Source: Gari tellinella (Eukaryota; Mollusca; Bivalvia; Cardiida; Psammobiidae). From it: DNA of 64,000 bases. The DNA is taken from the NCBI GenBank assembly GCA_922989275.2, contig OV277856.1:53887358-53951357 (forward strand), in the 5' to 3' direction. Below, piece after piece: positions 24,086 to 34,154 of the stretch. The notes below the pieces were generated by a model. It did no database searches, was not told where the DNA came from, and was given only the letters and a program-made list of their open reading frames with translations. How positions within the stretch are numbered: the stretch's first letter is position 1; each line of letters opens with the position of its first letter. The position numbers and the translations under genes were made by a program.

Positions 24086-25060
24086 CCTACCTATATATAG
24101 AGTAGTTCCCCCTGGAACGTTTGTTTCTTTTAATAAATTTCTGAAACGCCACTGATGTGTAAAGTCAGTGTTGCAAAAGTACAGTATTAATATTCAGTGT
24201 ATGGAAGTGTTGTAGGTTTTTTAAGAAAGACGTTCGTTGGTGTATAGTTGTAATTCAAAATTAAAATGTTCAGCATTTTCTATATCAGAGCCGCATCCAG
24301 AGCAGTACTTTCATGTAAATTATTATTGAATGATAATACAGATGTTTAAAACTAAAATAAAGACAAATTTCCAGTCTAACTGCCTAGTCCGTTTCAAGAT
24401 TCAATATTCAAACACTTTCTTATGTAACATAAACATAGACATGTTTCTTGTTATCCGATACGATGGATGTCTTCTATGTATTCCCTTCAAACACACACCA
24501 CTCACACATGAAAGACAACAAGACTTGAATATGAATTACATTGTAATTTGTAGATAGCACTTGGACAGCCGATTGAACTAAAAAGAACGGGAAAACCGAT
24601 TCAAAGACCTGGCTTTAAACTTTAAAATCACCAACACATACGTACACGTAAATATCATTCGCCCGATTACAATGAAGTAAGATAACATATCATAAAATGT
24701 TCACTATAGTCCCAGCGAGCGAGATACTGAAAGTAACTCTTTTAAATTGTGCAACTCTCTTTTTATGTCCATTGGAGTTAACCTAATCAATATATTGTTC
24801 AACATCCTACACCGGCCACAGCTTAATACCTGTCCTTGCTATCATAATGTATGATCCGTCTATGCTTATACATATAGTAAATAAAATCTGACAATAAACT
24901 GCAAAACAATTCTGAATTACGCAGAAAGGCGAAAAAACCTAGAAGACTGGCAAAATTTTGACTTTTTCAATTTCTCGTTTCAAAGAAAGGATCATACATA
25001 ATTGATAGCTCATCTACTGGAATTATATCCTTTCAAACAGTTTCTTAACAAACATTCCCT
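24086..25060. other. Unassigned AT-rich region
   Basis: No repeat, RNA gene or coding similarity was recognised. Confidence 0.45.
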
Positions 25061-25065
25061 TGACA

Positions 25066-25340
25066 TTAAATACAGAGCAACCGGAAATGCCCTGGAAGAC
25101 AAAACAGCACTGCTTCCAAAGCCACTACTTTAATCCACTTTTCCCAACTATTGAAATGATACTCATACTTGGAAACACCTGAAGACAACGTGCACTCTGG
25201 ACGTAGGTCCGCCCTGCCCGCCAAGACACCCGGCAACATCCCAATCTCGTCTTTATGCCACTCTAAAAACAAAAGAGTATAAAACCCTAAATAAGGCTGA
25301 ATATGATAGTTTTCAGTGTAAAGTCCCTTATGCGTCATAT
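25066..25340 (-). mobile_element. Possible tyrosine-recombinase start of a DIRS-like relic
   Basis: A minus-strand open frame containing LPGVLAGRADLRPECTLSSG, then VSKYEYHFNSWEKWIKVV. The Ser/Lys-x-x-Tyr, x-x-F-x-x-W-x-x-W pattern resembles the N-terminal SAM-like part of DIRS tyrosine recombinases. It lies downstream of the RT/RNase H relic at 26620-27075, as expected for DIRS order. The match is weak without the catalytic residues. Confidence 0.4.
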
Positions 25341-25554
25341 CGTTAAGCTAGATTGGTGATCTATGAAAACAACTTAATAATTTAATGCAGGATAAATTCA
25401 ATGCAGATATCTCGTAACTGCACTACTTCTACTCTGCACTAAACCACCGCAACTTTCGAATACCTCTCAAATGAGGTGATCGCGTATCCTACTCATATTA
25501 ACCAACACGCTAAAACATGTTTTCATCAATTAAAATAAAAATCAAAGCTTTGCT

Positions 25555-25860
25555 ATTCAAAGGCGATGCCGCCACATTAAAGTCCGATGCCGGACTGATA
25601 AGCATAACGAACAATGATAGTCTTCAATCAAGGCGATGCCGCCAAACTGACATCCATTGCCGGACATAAGCACAATATAAATTGTCAAGGCGATGCCGCC
25701 AAACTGACGTCCGATGTCGGACATAAGCATAACATAAACTTGTCAAGGCGATTCCGCCAAAATGACGTCCGATCCCGGACTGATAAGCATTACATACACT
25801 TGTCAAAGCGATGCCGCCAAATTGACGTCCGATCCCGGACTAATAAACTATACATAATGC
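25555..25860. repeat. Minisatellite array 1, unit about 60 bp
   Basis: About five units of GCGATGCCGCCAAACTGACG, TCCGATGCCGGACTGATAAG, CATTACATACACTTGTCAAG. A GCCG-rich inverted motif (TCCGATGCCGGA) recurs in each. Confidence 0.9.
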
Positions 25861-25942
25861 TGATTATCAATACTGTCATTATTTGCCTGAAATGAATTAC
25901 AATCTATATATACAGACAAATGCAAAAGCAAAATTTCATTTC

Positions 25943-26120
25943 TAATTTTTTTTTTTTTTTTTTCAATTCATTTTTTTTTTTTTTTTTTTTATTATTATTA
26001 TTATTAGACTATTATTTTTTTTTATTTTTTTTTATTATTCTCTTTTTTTTTTTTTTTTTTACATCTTCTTATTCTTTTTTCAGTTATTCAAAACAACTTT
26101 CAATCTCTTTTTCTAATAAA
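25943..26120. repeat. T-rich low-complexity tract
   Basis: Long T runs with (ATT)n. It separates the two minisatellite arrays. The open frame across it encodes mostly Phe and is not a gene. Confidence 0.9.
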
Positions 26121-26124
26121 CAAT

Positions 26125-26430
26125 ACATAAACTTGTCAAGGCGATGCCGCCAAACCGGCGTCCGAAATCGGACTGCCAAGCATTACATTCACTTGTCAAG
26201 GCGATGCCGCCAAACTGGCGTCCGAAGTCGGACCGCCAAGCATTACATTCACTTGTTAAGGCGATGCCGCCAAACTGACGTCCGAAGTCGGACCGCCAAG
26301 CATTACATTCACTTGTTGAGGCGATGCCGCCAAACTGACGCCCGATGCCGGACTGATAAGCATTACAAACACTTGTCAAGGCGATTCCGCCAAATTGACG
26401 TCCGATGCCGGACTAATAAACTATACATAC
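26125..26430. repeat. Minisatellite array 2, same 60-bp unit
   Basis: About five units, the first four more uniform (GCGATGCCGCCAAACTGGCG, TCCGAAGTCGGACCGCCAAG). Both arrays are followed by the same flank: TGCTGATTATCA, TTTGCCTGAAATGAAT, ACAATCTA, then poly-T. The array-plus-flank block of about 570 bp is itself duplicated. Confidence 0.9.
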
Positions 26431-26619
26431 AAATGCTGATTATCATAGTGATTCCGTCATAAGTCACTCTTTGCCTGAAATGAATGACAATCTACATGTA
26501 CATGTACTGACAAATTTTTTTTTTTTTAATTATTATTTTTACAGTCTTTTAAAGCAAGCACTCTTAATTTCAAATCTCTATTTCTAGAACAGCCTTTACC
26601 ATTTTCACATTAAGTGTAA

Positions 26620-27075
26620 AATCACGTTTCAGTAGACAAATCAATTACCTCTTTAAATGAAGATATAACCATGCGCTATTTCATTAGCAGTAGACACCTC
26701 ATATCCTGAATATCCAGAACAGCTTGCACCAGAATCTAATTTGACTATTTATTTGTCAAAGAATTTTGCTTTTGAAACTATCTTAGTGCTTCTGCCCAAA
26801 ACGTAACCCTATTCTTTCTTCAAAACCCGTTATATACCACTCCAATTGCACGCCTTTAAAATGCCTATACACATGTATACAGAAAACAACGTGTAATAAT
26901 CTGACACGTGACTTAGTACAATAGACATCGGGATAATCTGACCCACTAGACTAGCCAGTTTTGCCACGGATACACGCCTGTGATCTTTGATCATACTCAA
27001 CATATCAACAATAGTAGAATTGACCTTGGAGAGCTGAGACTCGCGAATAGAAATTGATATATTCCAGCTCATTAA
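26620..27075 (-). mobile_element. DIRS-like RT/RNase H relic
   Basis: The minus strand encodes SQLSKVNSTIVDMLSMIKDH, then VSVAKLASLVGQIIPMSIVL and SHVSDYY, followed after stops by VKLDSGASCSGYSGYEVST and ANEIAHGYI. The K-LA-S-LVGQI-x-S motif, followed by an RNase H-type D-x-x-x-x-x-x-GY and the IAHG element, is the layout of the RT-RNase H junction of DIRS-like retrotransposons. It has stops and is not functional. Confidence 0.6.
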
Positions 27076-27248
27076 TCAAGACCGCATCAAAATACATTGA
27101 AATGAGCTTACCTTCTGCGCTCCAAAAGTATTAGTTTTGTGAAGACAAAACATGCCAAAATGCACATTAAGAAAATTAAAGTTTCTAATAATATATTGCT
27201 ACCATCTGTCCTTGAAAAAACAAAAAGCTATATAGGTATGGGACTTAA

Positions 27249-27787
27249 AGCGACTCGCAACCAGATGGTGCATTAAAAATAGTAATTTGTAAATATGTGT
27301 CAAACGCTTATATAAATGGTAAAGAATTAGTTTGGGATAAGAAATTCTGTTTAAAAAAAATGTATTTTAATAAAAAAAAATATTGGTCTCTGGTGGGATT
27401 CGAACCCGGGGCCCGGCATTGGCGGACAGAAGGCAAAATATGGGGAAACCGCTTAGACCAATGGACCACGGAACTATCCGTTTATCTCGGATCGATTTAA
27501 CGTATTTCAATGTGTAGCTATCGAAAGTGCATACAACTTCGTAATTCGGCTCGTGTTTATGTCTGAGCCCGTGTAGAGAAGCAACAACAACAACTATACC
27601 GTCTACTAGTCGGTATAGAAAAACGATGGAAAATATCTAAAAATCTAAGATTCGGTGACGATTCTTGAGACTTTTTTTGGACTGATCACATTTTTTTAAT
27701 GTCAGAAGCCAAATACTGCCACAAATTTGCTTTTATTTGAGTATTTTATTTTATTTTGACAAGTACACCATCCGGTTGCGAGTCCCT
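27249..27787 (-). mobile_element. TTAA-flanked inverted-repeat element with tRNA-like insert, copy 1
   Basis: TTAA on both sides. The ends are AGCGACTCGCAACCAGATGG and CCATCCGGTTGCGAGTCCCT (inverse). It aligns, in the opposite orientation, along its length with 56190-56713: shared AATACTCAAATAAAAGCA, CAGTCCAAAAAA, AGATATTTTCCATCGTTTTT, TTGTTGTTGCTTCTCTACAC. In the middle is a tRNA-like sequence with A and B boxes. Confidence 0.75.
27384..27475 (-). other. tRNA-like Pol III promoter sequence (not a functional tRNA)
   Basis: On the minus strand: A box-like TGGTCCATTGGTCTAAGCGG, a long middle, and a perfect B box GGTTCGAATCC, followed by a T run. The acceptor arms do not pair and no sound anticodon arm is visible, so it is a tRNA-related head as in SINEs rather than a working tRNA gene. 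Confidence 0.6.
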
Positions 27788-28099
27788 TTAAAGCCATCTC
27801 CTGACGACCTTTCGATCATAACGCCTTGTCAGACAATTTCCTTGCAAAAAGCATGGATCTTGTGGACATGTAGGTAACAAAGAACCATTAGTCCTCTCAT
27901 GTGAGACCCGACCTTTATATTTAATATTTTGGTTAGAAAAAACAATTGAAAATCACTTGAGCACGAGTATAATCTTGGCCTCGCCAGGTAAACTGAGATT
28001 TGAATAGCTTGTGATACATGCTTTAACAGTTAAATTCTCACACTATCGAGACAATGGGGGGGGGTGTAAAGAAAAGTCTATAAAAGTCTTCAAACAATA

Positions 28100-29665
28100 A
28101 CAGGCGCTAAATAAATCAAACTTTATCATGAACCTTTTTGCCAAAAGCTGATGCTACCTTAATATCTCAATACTTCGCGGAATGCTTTCATGTTTGTTTA
28201 CGACACAAATGTCAATAATTCGCCTTTCTTTCTTTCTTTCTCGAAATTCTAACAGCAATATTGCTACATATTTACAACAAAGCAAAGATTTTTACATTCT
28301 TCTATAGAAAATCTGCCCACCAAATTTATGATGGCTTCCGAGACAAATGCTGCCTCCTCATGCGCAGACTTTTTTCTTTTCTTTTTCTTTTTTTTTTTTT
28401 TTTACAAATGACTTTGCGGTAAAAATTAAAAGGGGCTTTATAGCACACATTCTATGAACTTGTAAAATAAGACTGTTTGCACTTATTTTCTGCCAAAATT
28501 CCTATGTTGTCTTCATTTGCCCCTTACAAGAATAAGTGTATTTCTTCCCTTACTCGTACTCATAATAGCCATGTGTAAAAAGAATTACAGTCAAATTTAT
28601 ACTCATCTTCACAATACATGTAACTTTATCTGTCCACAACTTCTTCCGTCGGTGCTTACGTTAACATTGTTGCCATCTTCTCTCAACATCTCTGATGCCT
28701 GACCTCAAAAATGATTGCATACTTTGACCTTCAAATTGACACGTGGCTGTTCCTCGGCCATAACACAAGTGTTTAACGTAAAATTAAAGTGTACTGTTCT
28801 CATCGACTGCCCAAAGCTGAATGACTTACAATAGCCGAAACATGCACGAACACCTCGTGCACTTGCACATGACGCTACCTAGCGGAGTGGTATACATTCA
28901 AAGGGAAAATAATTTACTTCTAATTCGTAAACTCAAACGAAGAAAATTATATTAGTACACGTAACGATTTCGATGATCCAAACTAATTAAAACTCAAATC
29001 AATATTTCATCCAAATAATTGCATGGAATCCGAAATTTTAATTAAAGATTATTGCAAAACAGAAGAAACTTTTAAGTGTGATAGGATATATTTATTATCA
29101 ACCTTTTAAATGGAATAAACCAGTCCAAAAGCTCGTCACAAATCCTTAATTGCATTTCTTAATGACTTCAAAACGAATGCCGCAACATTGTTAACATGGT
29201 AAATGGGAATTAACTACATTTGTACTACTACCACCTTATCTCACCTTGACTACGTTGCACGAGTTACTTTCGGTCCAATTTTCCCATTTCTTTATTACAC
29301 TCAGTTCAGGATATGACATGAAAACATGAGGAACACACGATGTACATAGATCTATAATACATACAGATCATTCCGGATTTGTATATGATTTCGGATTAAC
29401 AAAACACTGTACTCATTTAGAAAAATGTACATATAAAGCCAGTTCAATTGATTTATTTACCCTGGAACTATTAATGGTAAATTACAGTTTTCAATTTAGT
29501 TCAGTACATATTTTACTTTTTATGGTTGTTTTTATCCTAACTTTCAAACATTCAAAGAAAGACTTCACGGTTTCATAATTAAGTCACAGTACTGGAATAA
29601 TAGTATTGTATTATTGTTGCAGGTAACTGCTTTAATTTTTTACTGTTATTTCTGATTGTTCGTTT
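28100..29665. other. Unassigned region between repeats
   Basis: Contains a T-rich tract at 28375-28402 and otherwise no recognised repeat, RNA gene or coding similarity. Confidence 0.45.
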
Positions 29666-29669
29666 TATA

Positions 29670-29881
29670 AATTTTCATTGAATTTGTACGCAGTCAACCA
29701 TTTAGCTTAGCTCGAGACGTACGTTTCTTAGTTTTTGTTGACTATTTACATGGGCTACTTGTATAAATTGTAATTAGGGGGAGGGTCGAATCGCTGTGAG
29801 AACTTGTGACCTGACCCCATTTCCTTATGTACTCGTATAAGGAAATAACATTATGTTTAAACTTATTAGTGTAATCGTTTA
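29670..29881 (+). repeat. Direct repeat, left copy (about 212 bp)
   Basis: Shares CATTGAATTTGTACGCAGTC, GAGACGTACGTTTCTTAGTT, CATGGGCTACTTGTATAAAT, GGGGGAGGGTCGAATCGCTG and ACTCGTATAAGGAAATAACA with 30138-30353. A family A MITE lies between the copies. Confidence 0.9.
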
Positions 29882-30131
29882 TACAGTGGAAAATGTGTTA
29901 TTCTTTCCCAATAAACGCGTTTACGCTAAAACTATTATTTGCAGTGCAAACAGTTTGGAGCCAGATCAGACGCCGGGTAACCCGGCGTCTGATCAGGCTC
30001 CAAACTGTTTGCCACCAAGATAAACATAAATTATCAGAATTGTCCAAAAGTTGTACTTTTCTACGTTTTAGTGCTTTGCGTTTGCGTACGTTTGCGTTTA
30101 AACTGGAAAGAATAACAGATTCTCCACTGTA
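29882..30131 (+). repeat. MITE family A copy 2 (full length)
   Basis: TA on both sides; the left end is CAGTGGAAAATGTGTTATTC. The central palindrome is intact (GACGCCGGGTAACCCGGCGT). It sits at the junction of two direct repeats. Confidence 0.9.
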
Positions 30132-30137
30132 TGTATT

Positions 30138-30353
30138 GTTTTGAATTGTCATTGAATTTGTACGCAGTCGACAATTAAGCTAAGCTCGAGACGTACGTTT
30201 CTTAGTTTTTGTTGACTATTTACATGGGCTACTTGTATAAATTGTAACTAGGGGGAGGGTCGAATCGCTGTGAGAACTTGTGACCTGACCCCATTTCCTT
30301 ATGTACTCGTATAAGGAAATAACATATGTTTAAACCAATTAGTGTAATCGTTT
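30138..30353 (+). repeat. Direct repeat, right copy
   Basis: Near-identical to 29670-29881 with a few substitutions (GTCGACAATTAAGC for GTCAACCATTTAGC). Confidence 0.9.
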
Positions 30354-30395
30354 GTATTTTCAGTCTGTTGTTTTGATTCTGGTGAGCACTGCCAT

Positions 30396-30645
30396 CAACC
30401 TGTTCACTCTCAATATCGCATTAAAATGCGCTTGTAAACAGTTTGGGTCCTGACCAGACGCCGCATAACGCGGCGTCTGATCAGGACCCAAACTGTTTGA
30501 AATTCTTTTTAAAATTTGTTCAGTCAAACTGCCTTATTTTCTAACTTTGAAGCGATATTGCAGTCAACAAAATTGAAGCCGACAACAATGAAACGGTGAA
30601 GGAGTAAACATCTCTCGACATAGTTGGCAGTGAAAGGGTTAAGCC
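30396..30645. repeat. MITE family C copy (degenerate left end)
   Basis: The core at 30437-30502 is AAACAGTTTGGGTCC, GACGCCGCATAACGCGGCGT, GGACCCAAACTGTTT. The right end is GGCAGTGAAAGGGTTAA. Confidence 0.75.
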
Positions 30646-30738
30646 ATTAAGTACAAACACTAATACATTTAGTTGTGATCGGACCCATATATATATTACA
30701 TAACTGATAGAATGCCCTGTCACATAAGCGGGCGATGT

Positions 30739-30970
30739 TACAGTGCTCCCTCCCTAAAACGGCCCTTTGTACAACAATTCCCTCCTTACAACATCTCTTG
30801 TCGTTGTTCCCCAACAAGAAAACTATGTCTAGCTGCAGTATCGTCTGCTTATAATTGTAATTTGCTGGTGTTTTCAGAAGATTACGTACTGGAAGTTTTG
30901 ACAGACAAACAGCATCCACAGTTGGCAGTGTTGGGTCTGGGTTCAAGCTGTTTGCAAATCTACGCCAAGT
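30739..30970. repeat. MITE family D copy, truncated at the core
   Basis: TA/CAGTGCTCCCTCCCTAAAAC, ACAACAATTCCCTCCTTACA and TTGTCGTTGTTCCCC, then GGGTTCAAGCTGTTTGC. The other half is missing. Confidence 0.7.
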
Positions 30971-30994
30971 CATGTTCAAGATTCATTTAATTTC

Positions 30995-31095
30995 TGCTTT
31001 CTCTATCTCATCCTGTATTGTTACATCAGTTTGACAACGTCTTTGTAACATGATTCCAAAGAGATATCACAAGATTGGATTAGATAGAGAAATAA
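30995..31095. repeat. Inverted-repeat element TTTCTCTATCT (copy 1)
   Basis: TTTCTCTATCTCATCCTGT at the left and ATTGGATTAGATAGAGAAA at the right. The same ends appear at 53838-53975. Confidence 0.55.
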
Positions 31096-31172
31096 GTGAT
31101 AATCGAGAATTTTAGAATTTGACTTACGCCGATATAATTTGTCGTGCGACGTTTCTTAAGACGGGCCCTAGG

Positions 31173-31422
31173 TACAGTGGAGAATCTGTTATTCTTTCCA
31201 GTTTAAACGCAAACCTACGCAAACGCAAAGCACTAAAACGTAGAAAAGTACAACTTTTGGACAATTCTGATAATTCTTGTTTATCTTGGTGGCAAACAGT
31301 TTGAAGCCTGATCAGACGCCGGGTTACCCGGCGTCTGATCTGGCTCCAAACTGTTTGCACTGCAAATAATAGTTTTAGCGTAAACGCGTTTATTGGGAAA
31401 GAATAACAGATTCTCCACTGTA
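31173..31422 (-). repeat. MITE family A copy 3 (full length)
   Basis: TA-flanked; ends CAGTGGAGAATCTGTTATTC and inverse. Intact core GACGCCGGGTTACCCGGCGT. Confidence 0.9.
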
Positions 31423-32480
31423 AGTACACACTCCGTTTAAATGAGTGTTGAACAATTTAGATCCTGGTCAGTCTAAAGGCATCAAACCTGTCTGTATGAT
31501 TACATGTAAGTGTTGTCGAGCATAGCAACGAGATGGTTAAAACTGTTTGCAAAATACAGGTGCGATTCCCTTTTACAGAAAAATTCAAATTATTATAATG
31601 TTCTTATTAAGCAGGCAATCACAATCAGAACATTTTTTCTGAAAATCTGACAAGTATGCAAAGGGTCGCAAGTCACTAACTATTTACCACGCAGGGTTTG
31701 ATAATGTAATATTTTCAAGAAGCTGCCATTTTCTCAATTTCATTGAACTTTGTTTTATACTTGTTTTCTTTGAAATGGTAAAGATTGACGTCTTCTCCAC
31801 TGTAACAAAAAGGTTTGTATACCAAACATTGTACGTCTGGTTGGCTAAAAATCGTAAACCATAGCCCATAAAAACGCTTTTATACGCTTTTAATTTATTC
31901 TACTACTAAAGAAACTAGATAAACTTTAAACAGTAATGAATAGATTAATATACCACTAGAAATATTTTCTTTATCCTATTAGACGGTAGTTTAAAACATA
32001 CTTAAAGTAAAACTGCACGCGTCTTATGGCGCGTGCTGTTTAACTTTGTTTCTGCTTTGAGTGGCCATCTGTCTTCAAAACTAGAAATAGGTTATAGAGT
32101 AATAGGTTAAATATGTGTATAAGTACACGATACAATACACAATTCATTTCACTATGCATACAGCTAAGTTTACATTACACACAAATGCATTTCACACTAC
32201 ATACTATTGTAACACCATACATACATGTTACACGAAACATAAAACGTTGTATATATTGTAACACAATTTACTAGATCTACATGATGCATAATTATTTGTG
32301 CATAGACAAGATACGTTAATGAATAAATTTGTTATACTTCCTTAAATCTAACTTTGAAAAGATACTGCAGACAACAATATTGAAGCATACGACAAAATGG
32401 CGGCGAAGAAGTAAAGACCTCACGTTAGATTTAATCATGAAGGGGATAAATGAGCCTGGCAATGTCATGAGCTGTCATGC

Positions 32481-32730
32481 TACAGTGGATAATCTGTTAT
32501 TCTTTCCCGTTTAAACGCAAACGTACGCAAACGCAAAGCACTAAAACGTAGGAAAGAACAACTTTTGGACAATTCTGATATTTCATGTTTATCTTGGTGA
32601 CAAACAGTTTGGAGCCAGATCAGACACCGGGTTACCCGGCGTCTGGTCTGGCTCCAAACTGTTTGTAAAAGAAAAAATAGTCTTAGCGTAAACGCGTTTA
32701 TCGGGAAAAAATAACAGATTCTCAACTGTA
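32481..32730 (-). repeat. MITE family A copy 4
   Basis: TA-flanked; left CAGTGGATAATCTGTTATTC, right end AGATTCTCAACTG. Core with GACACCGGGTTACCCGGCGT. Confidence 0.9.
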
Positions 32731-32901
32731 ATGCATTTAGCTGCATGTACTGCATGAGTTTTCTACAGACCTTTTGTCATACATTAGCCCTTTCCTCTCC
32801 GATATTTCAAAACGACACTTCAAGTTTCCAATTTCGTCTACTCCATGTTGAAGGATTCGTTTTACGATATATTGCAATATAACAAACAGTACAGACCGTC
32901 A

Positions 32902-33141
32902 TACAGTGGAGAATCTGTTATTCTTTCCCGTTTAAACGCAAACGCAAATCACTAAAACGTAGAAAAGTACAACTTTTGGACAATTCTGATAATTCATGTT
33001 TATCTTGGTGGCAAACAGTTTGGAGCCTGATCAGACGCCGGGTTACCCGGCGTCTGATCTGGCTCCAAACTGTTTGCACTGCAAATAATAGTTTTAGCGT
33101 AAACGCGTTTATTTGGAAGGAATAACACATTCTCCACTGTA
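32902..33141 (-). repeat. MITE family A copy 5
   Basis: TA-flanked. Lacks about 10 bp next to the left end (AACGTACGCA missing). Intact core. Confidence 0.88.
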
Positions 33142-33541
33142 AGACGGCTCATTTGAGCGCCCTGTTTTCTGGACCTACACTGTTTTAATATGAAAATTGT
33201 ACTCTACACCGTAACCCGGCGATTGACCATCAGGCTCGAAACCTTTTGCTGCTCAGATAAGAATAAATAGACACAATTGTCAAAATGTTGTTCCTTTTCA
33301 CATTTCTTTGCAAGTCACGTGCGCTTTTATTCTTTTATTGCGTTAACACGGGAAAGTTTCTAAGTCTTCCAAGTTTCTAAGTTTTATTCTTAATTCTCAG
33401 TTTGCTTAATTTCAGGAGAATACGTTCTATAAAACTCGAAGAATAGCATATCCACGTTAAAAACGCCGAATTGCTCAGTCTTTCATTACTCTCCATTCAT
33501 CACTCCACTGTGTATTATGAAATGCAATGTTCCGCCAACCA

Positions 33542-33791
33542 TACAGTGGAGAATATGTTGTTCTTTCCCGTTTAAACGCAAACGTACGCAAACGCAAAGC
33601 ACTAAAACGTAGAAAAGTACAACTTTTGGACAAATCTGATAATTCATGTTTATCTTGGTGGCAAACAGTTTGGAGCCTGATCAGACGCCGGGTAACCCGG
33701 CGTCTGATCTGGCTCCAAACTGTTTGCACTGTAAATAATAGTTTTAGCGTAAACGCGTTTATTGGGAAAGAATAACAGATTCTCCACTGTA
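33542..33791 (-). repeat. MITE family A copy 6
   Basis: TA-flanked; left CAGTGGAGAATATGTTGTTC. Intact core GACGCCGGGTAACCCGGCGT. Confidence 0.9.
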
Positions 33792-33881
33792 ACACTCTTG
33801 TTTGGTTTTAATTCCAGACACCCGTTACACAGACCGTATCATGTCTTTTACACTGATACTATTTTTCTATGATTATATTCA

Positions 33882-34074
33882 TACAGAAAACTCCTCTATT
33901 ACGACTACTACATTTTCGCTATTTGATTGCACAATATATATGTAACGGCTCAAGACAAGGTGAACGAAAAACAGGAAACTTCTTTAAGAGCTTTCATTTT
34001 GATATTTCACCTTGTTCTAAGGAGCCACCGAATTATTGACAATGTTAGTGGTTGTAATATAGCGGTTGTACTGT
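33882..34074. repeat. MITE family F copy abutting the HEX-1 stop codon
   Basis: TA/CAGAAAACTCCTCTATTACG at the left and TTAGTGGTTGTAATATAGCG at the right, ending GTACTG just before the HEX-1 stop (34075-34077). The core TCAAGACAAGGTGAACG...TTTCACCTTGTTCT is decayed. Confidence 0.7.
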
Positions 34075-34154
34075 TTAAAAAAGCATCCAGCTGAGTACGA
34101 TGAACAGGAGGCTGGTAAACTGGAACTTGGTGACATTTCCGCCACTGGTTGTGT
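34075..34154 (-). CDS. HEX-1 exon 11: C-terminal hydrophobic tail and stop (probable GPI signal)
   Basis: The acceptor is TTGTACAG after a T-rich tract. Joined to exon 10 it encodes LLEDTTSGGNVTK and then the hydrophobic FTSLLFIVLSWMLF, followed by TAA at 34077-34075. A small-residue stretch (TTSGGN), a short spacer, and a 12-14 residue hydrophobic end with no charged tail is the layout of a GPI-anchor signal. A short C-terminal transmembrane segment is the alternative. A family F MITE begins directly after the stop. Confidence 0.72.

Noticed and set aside
25555..26430. Regular repeats resembling a CRISPR array
   Set aside because: The whole 60-bp unit repeats with no unique spacers, no cas genes are present, and the context is an intron-bearing eukaryotic genome. 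It is a minisatellite.
25920..26462. Open frame of 180 residues on the plus strand
   Set aside because: The first third is poly-Phe from T runs and the rest is minisatellite translation.
27384..27475. Functional tRNA gene
   Set aside because: A and B boxes are good, but the acceptor and anticodon arms do not pair. It is inside a mobile element.
31124..31429. Open frames with a recurring RRRVTRRLIRLQTVCHQDK-type peptide, seen at many places and on both strands
   Set aside because: They lie exactly on family A MITEs. The peptide is a by-product of the GC-rich palindrome, which is open on both strands.
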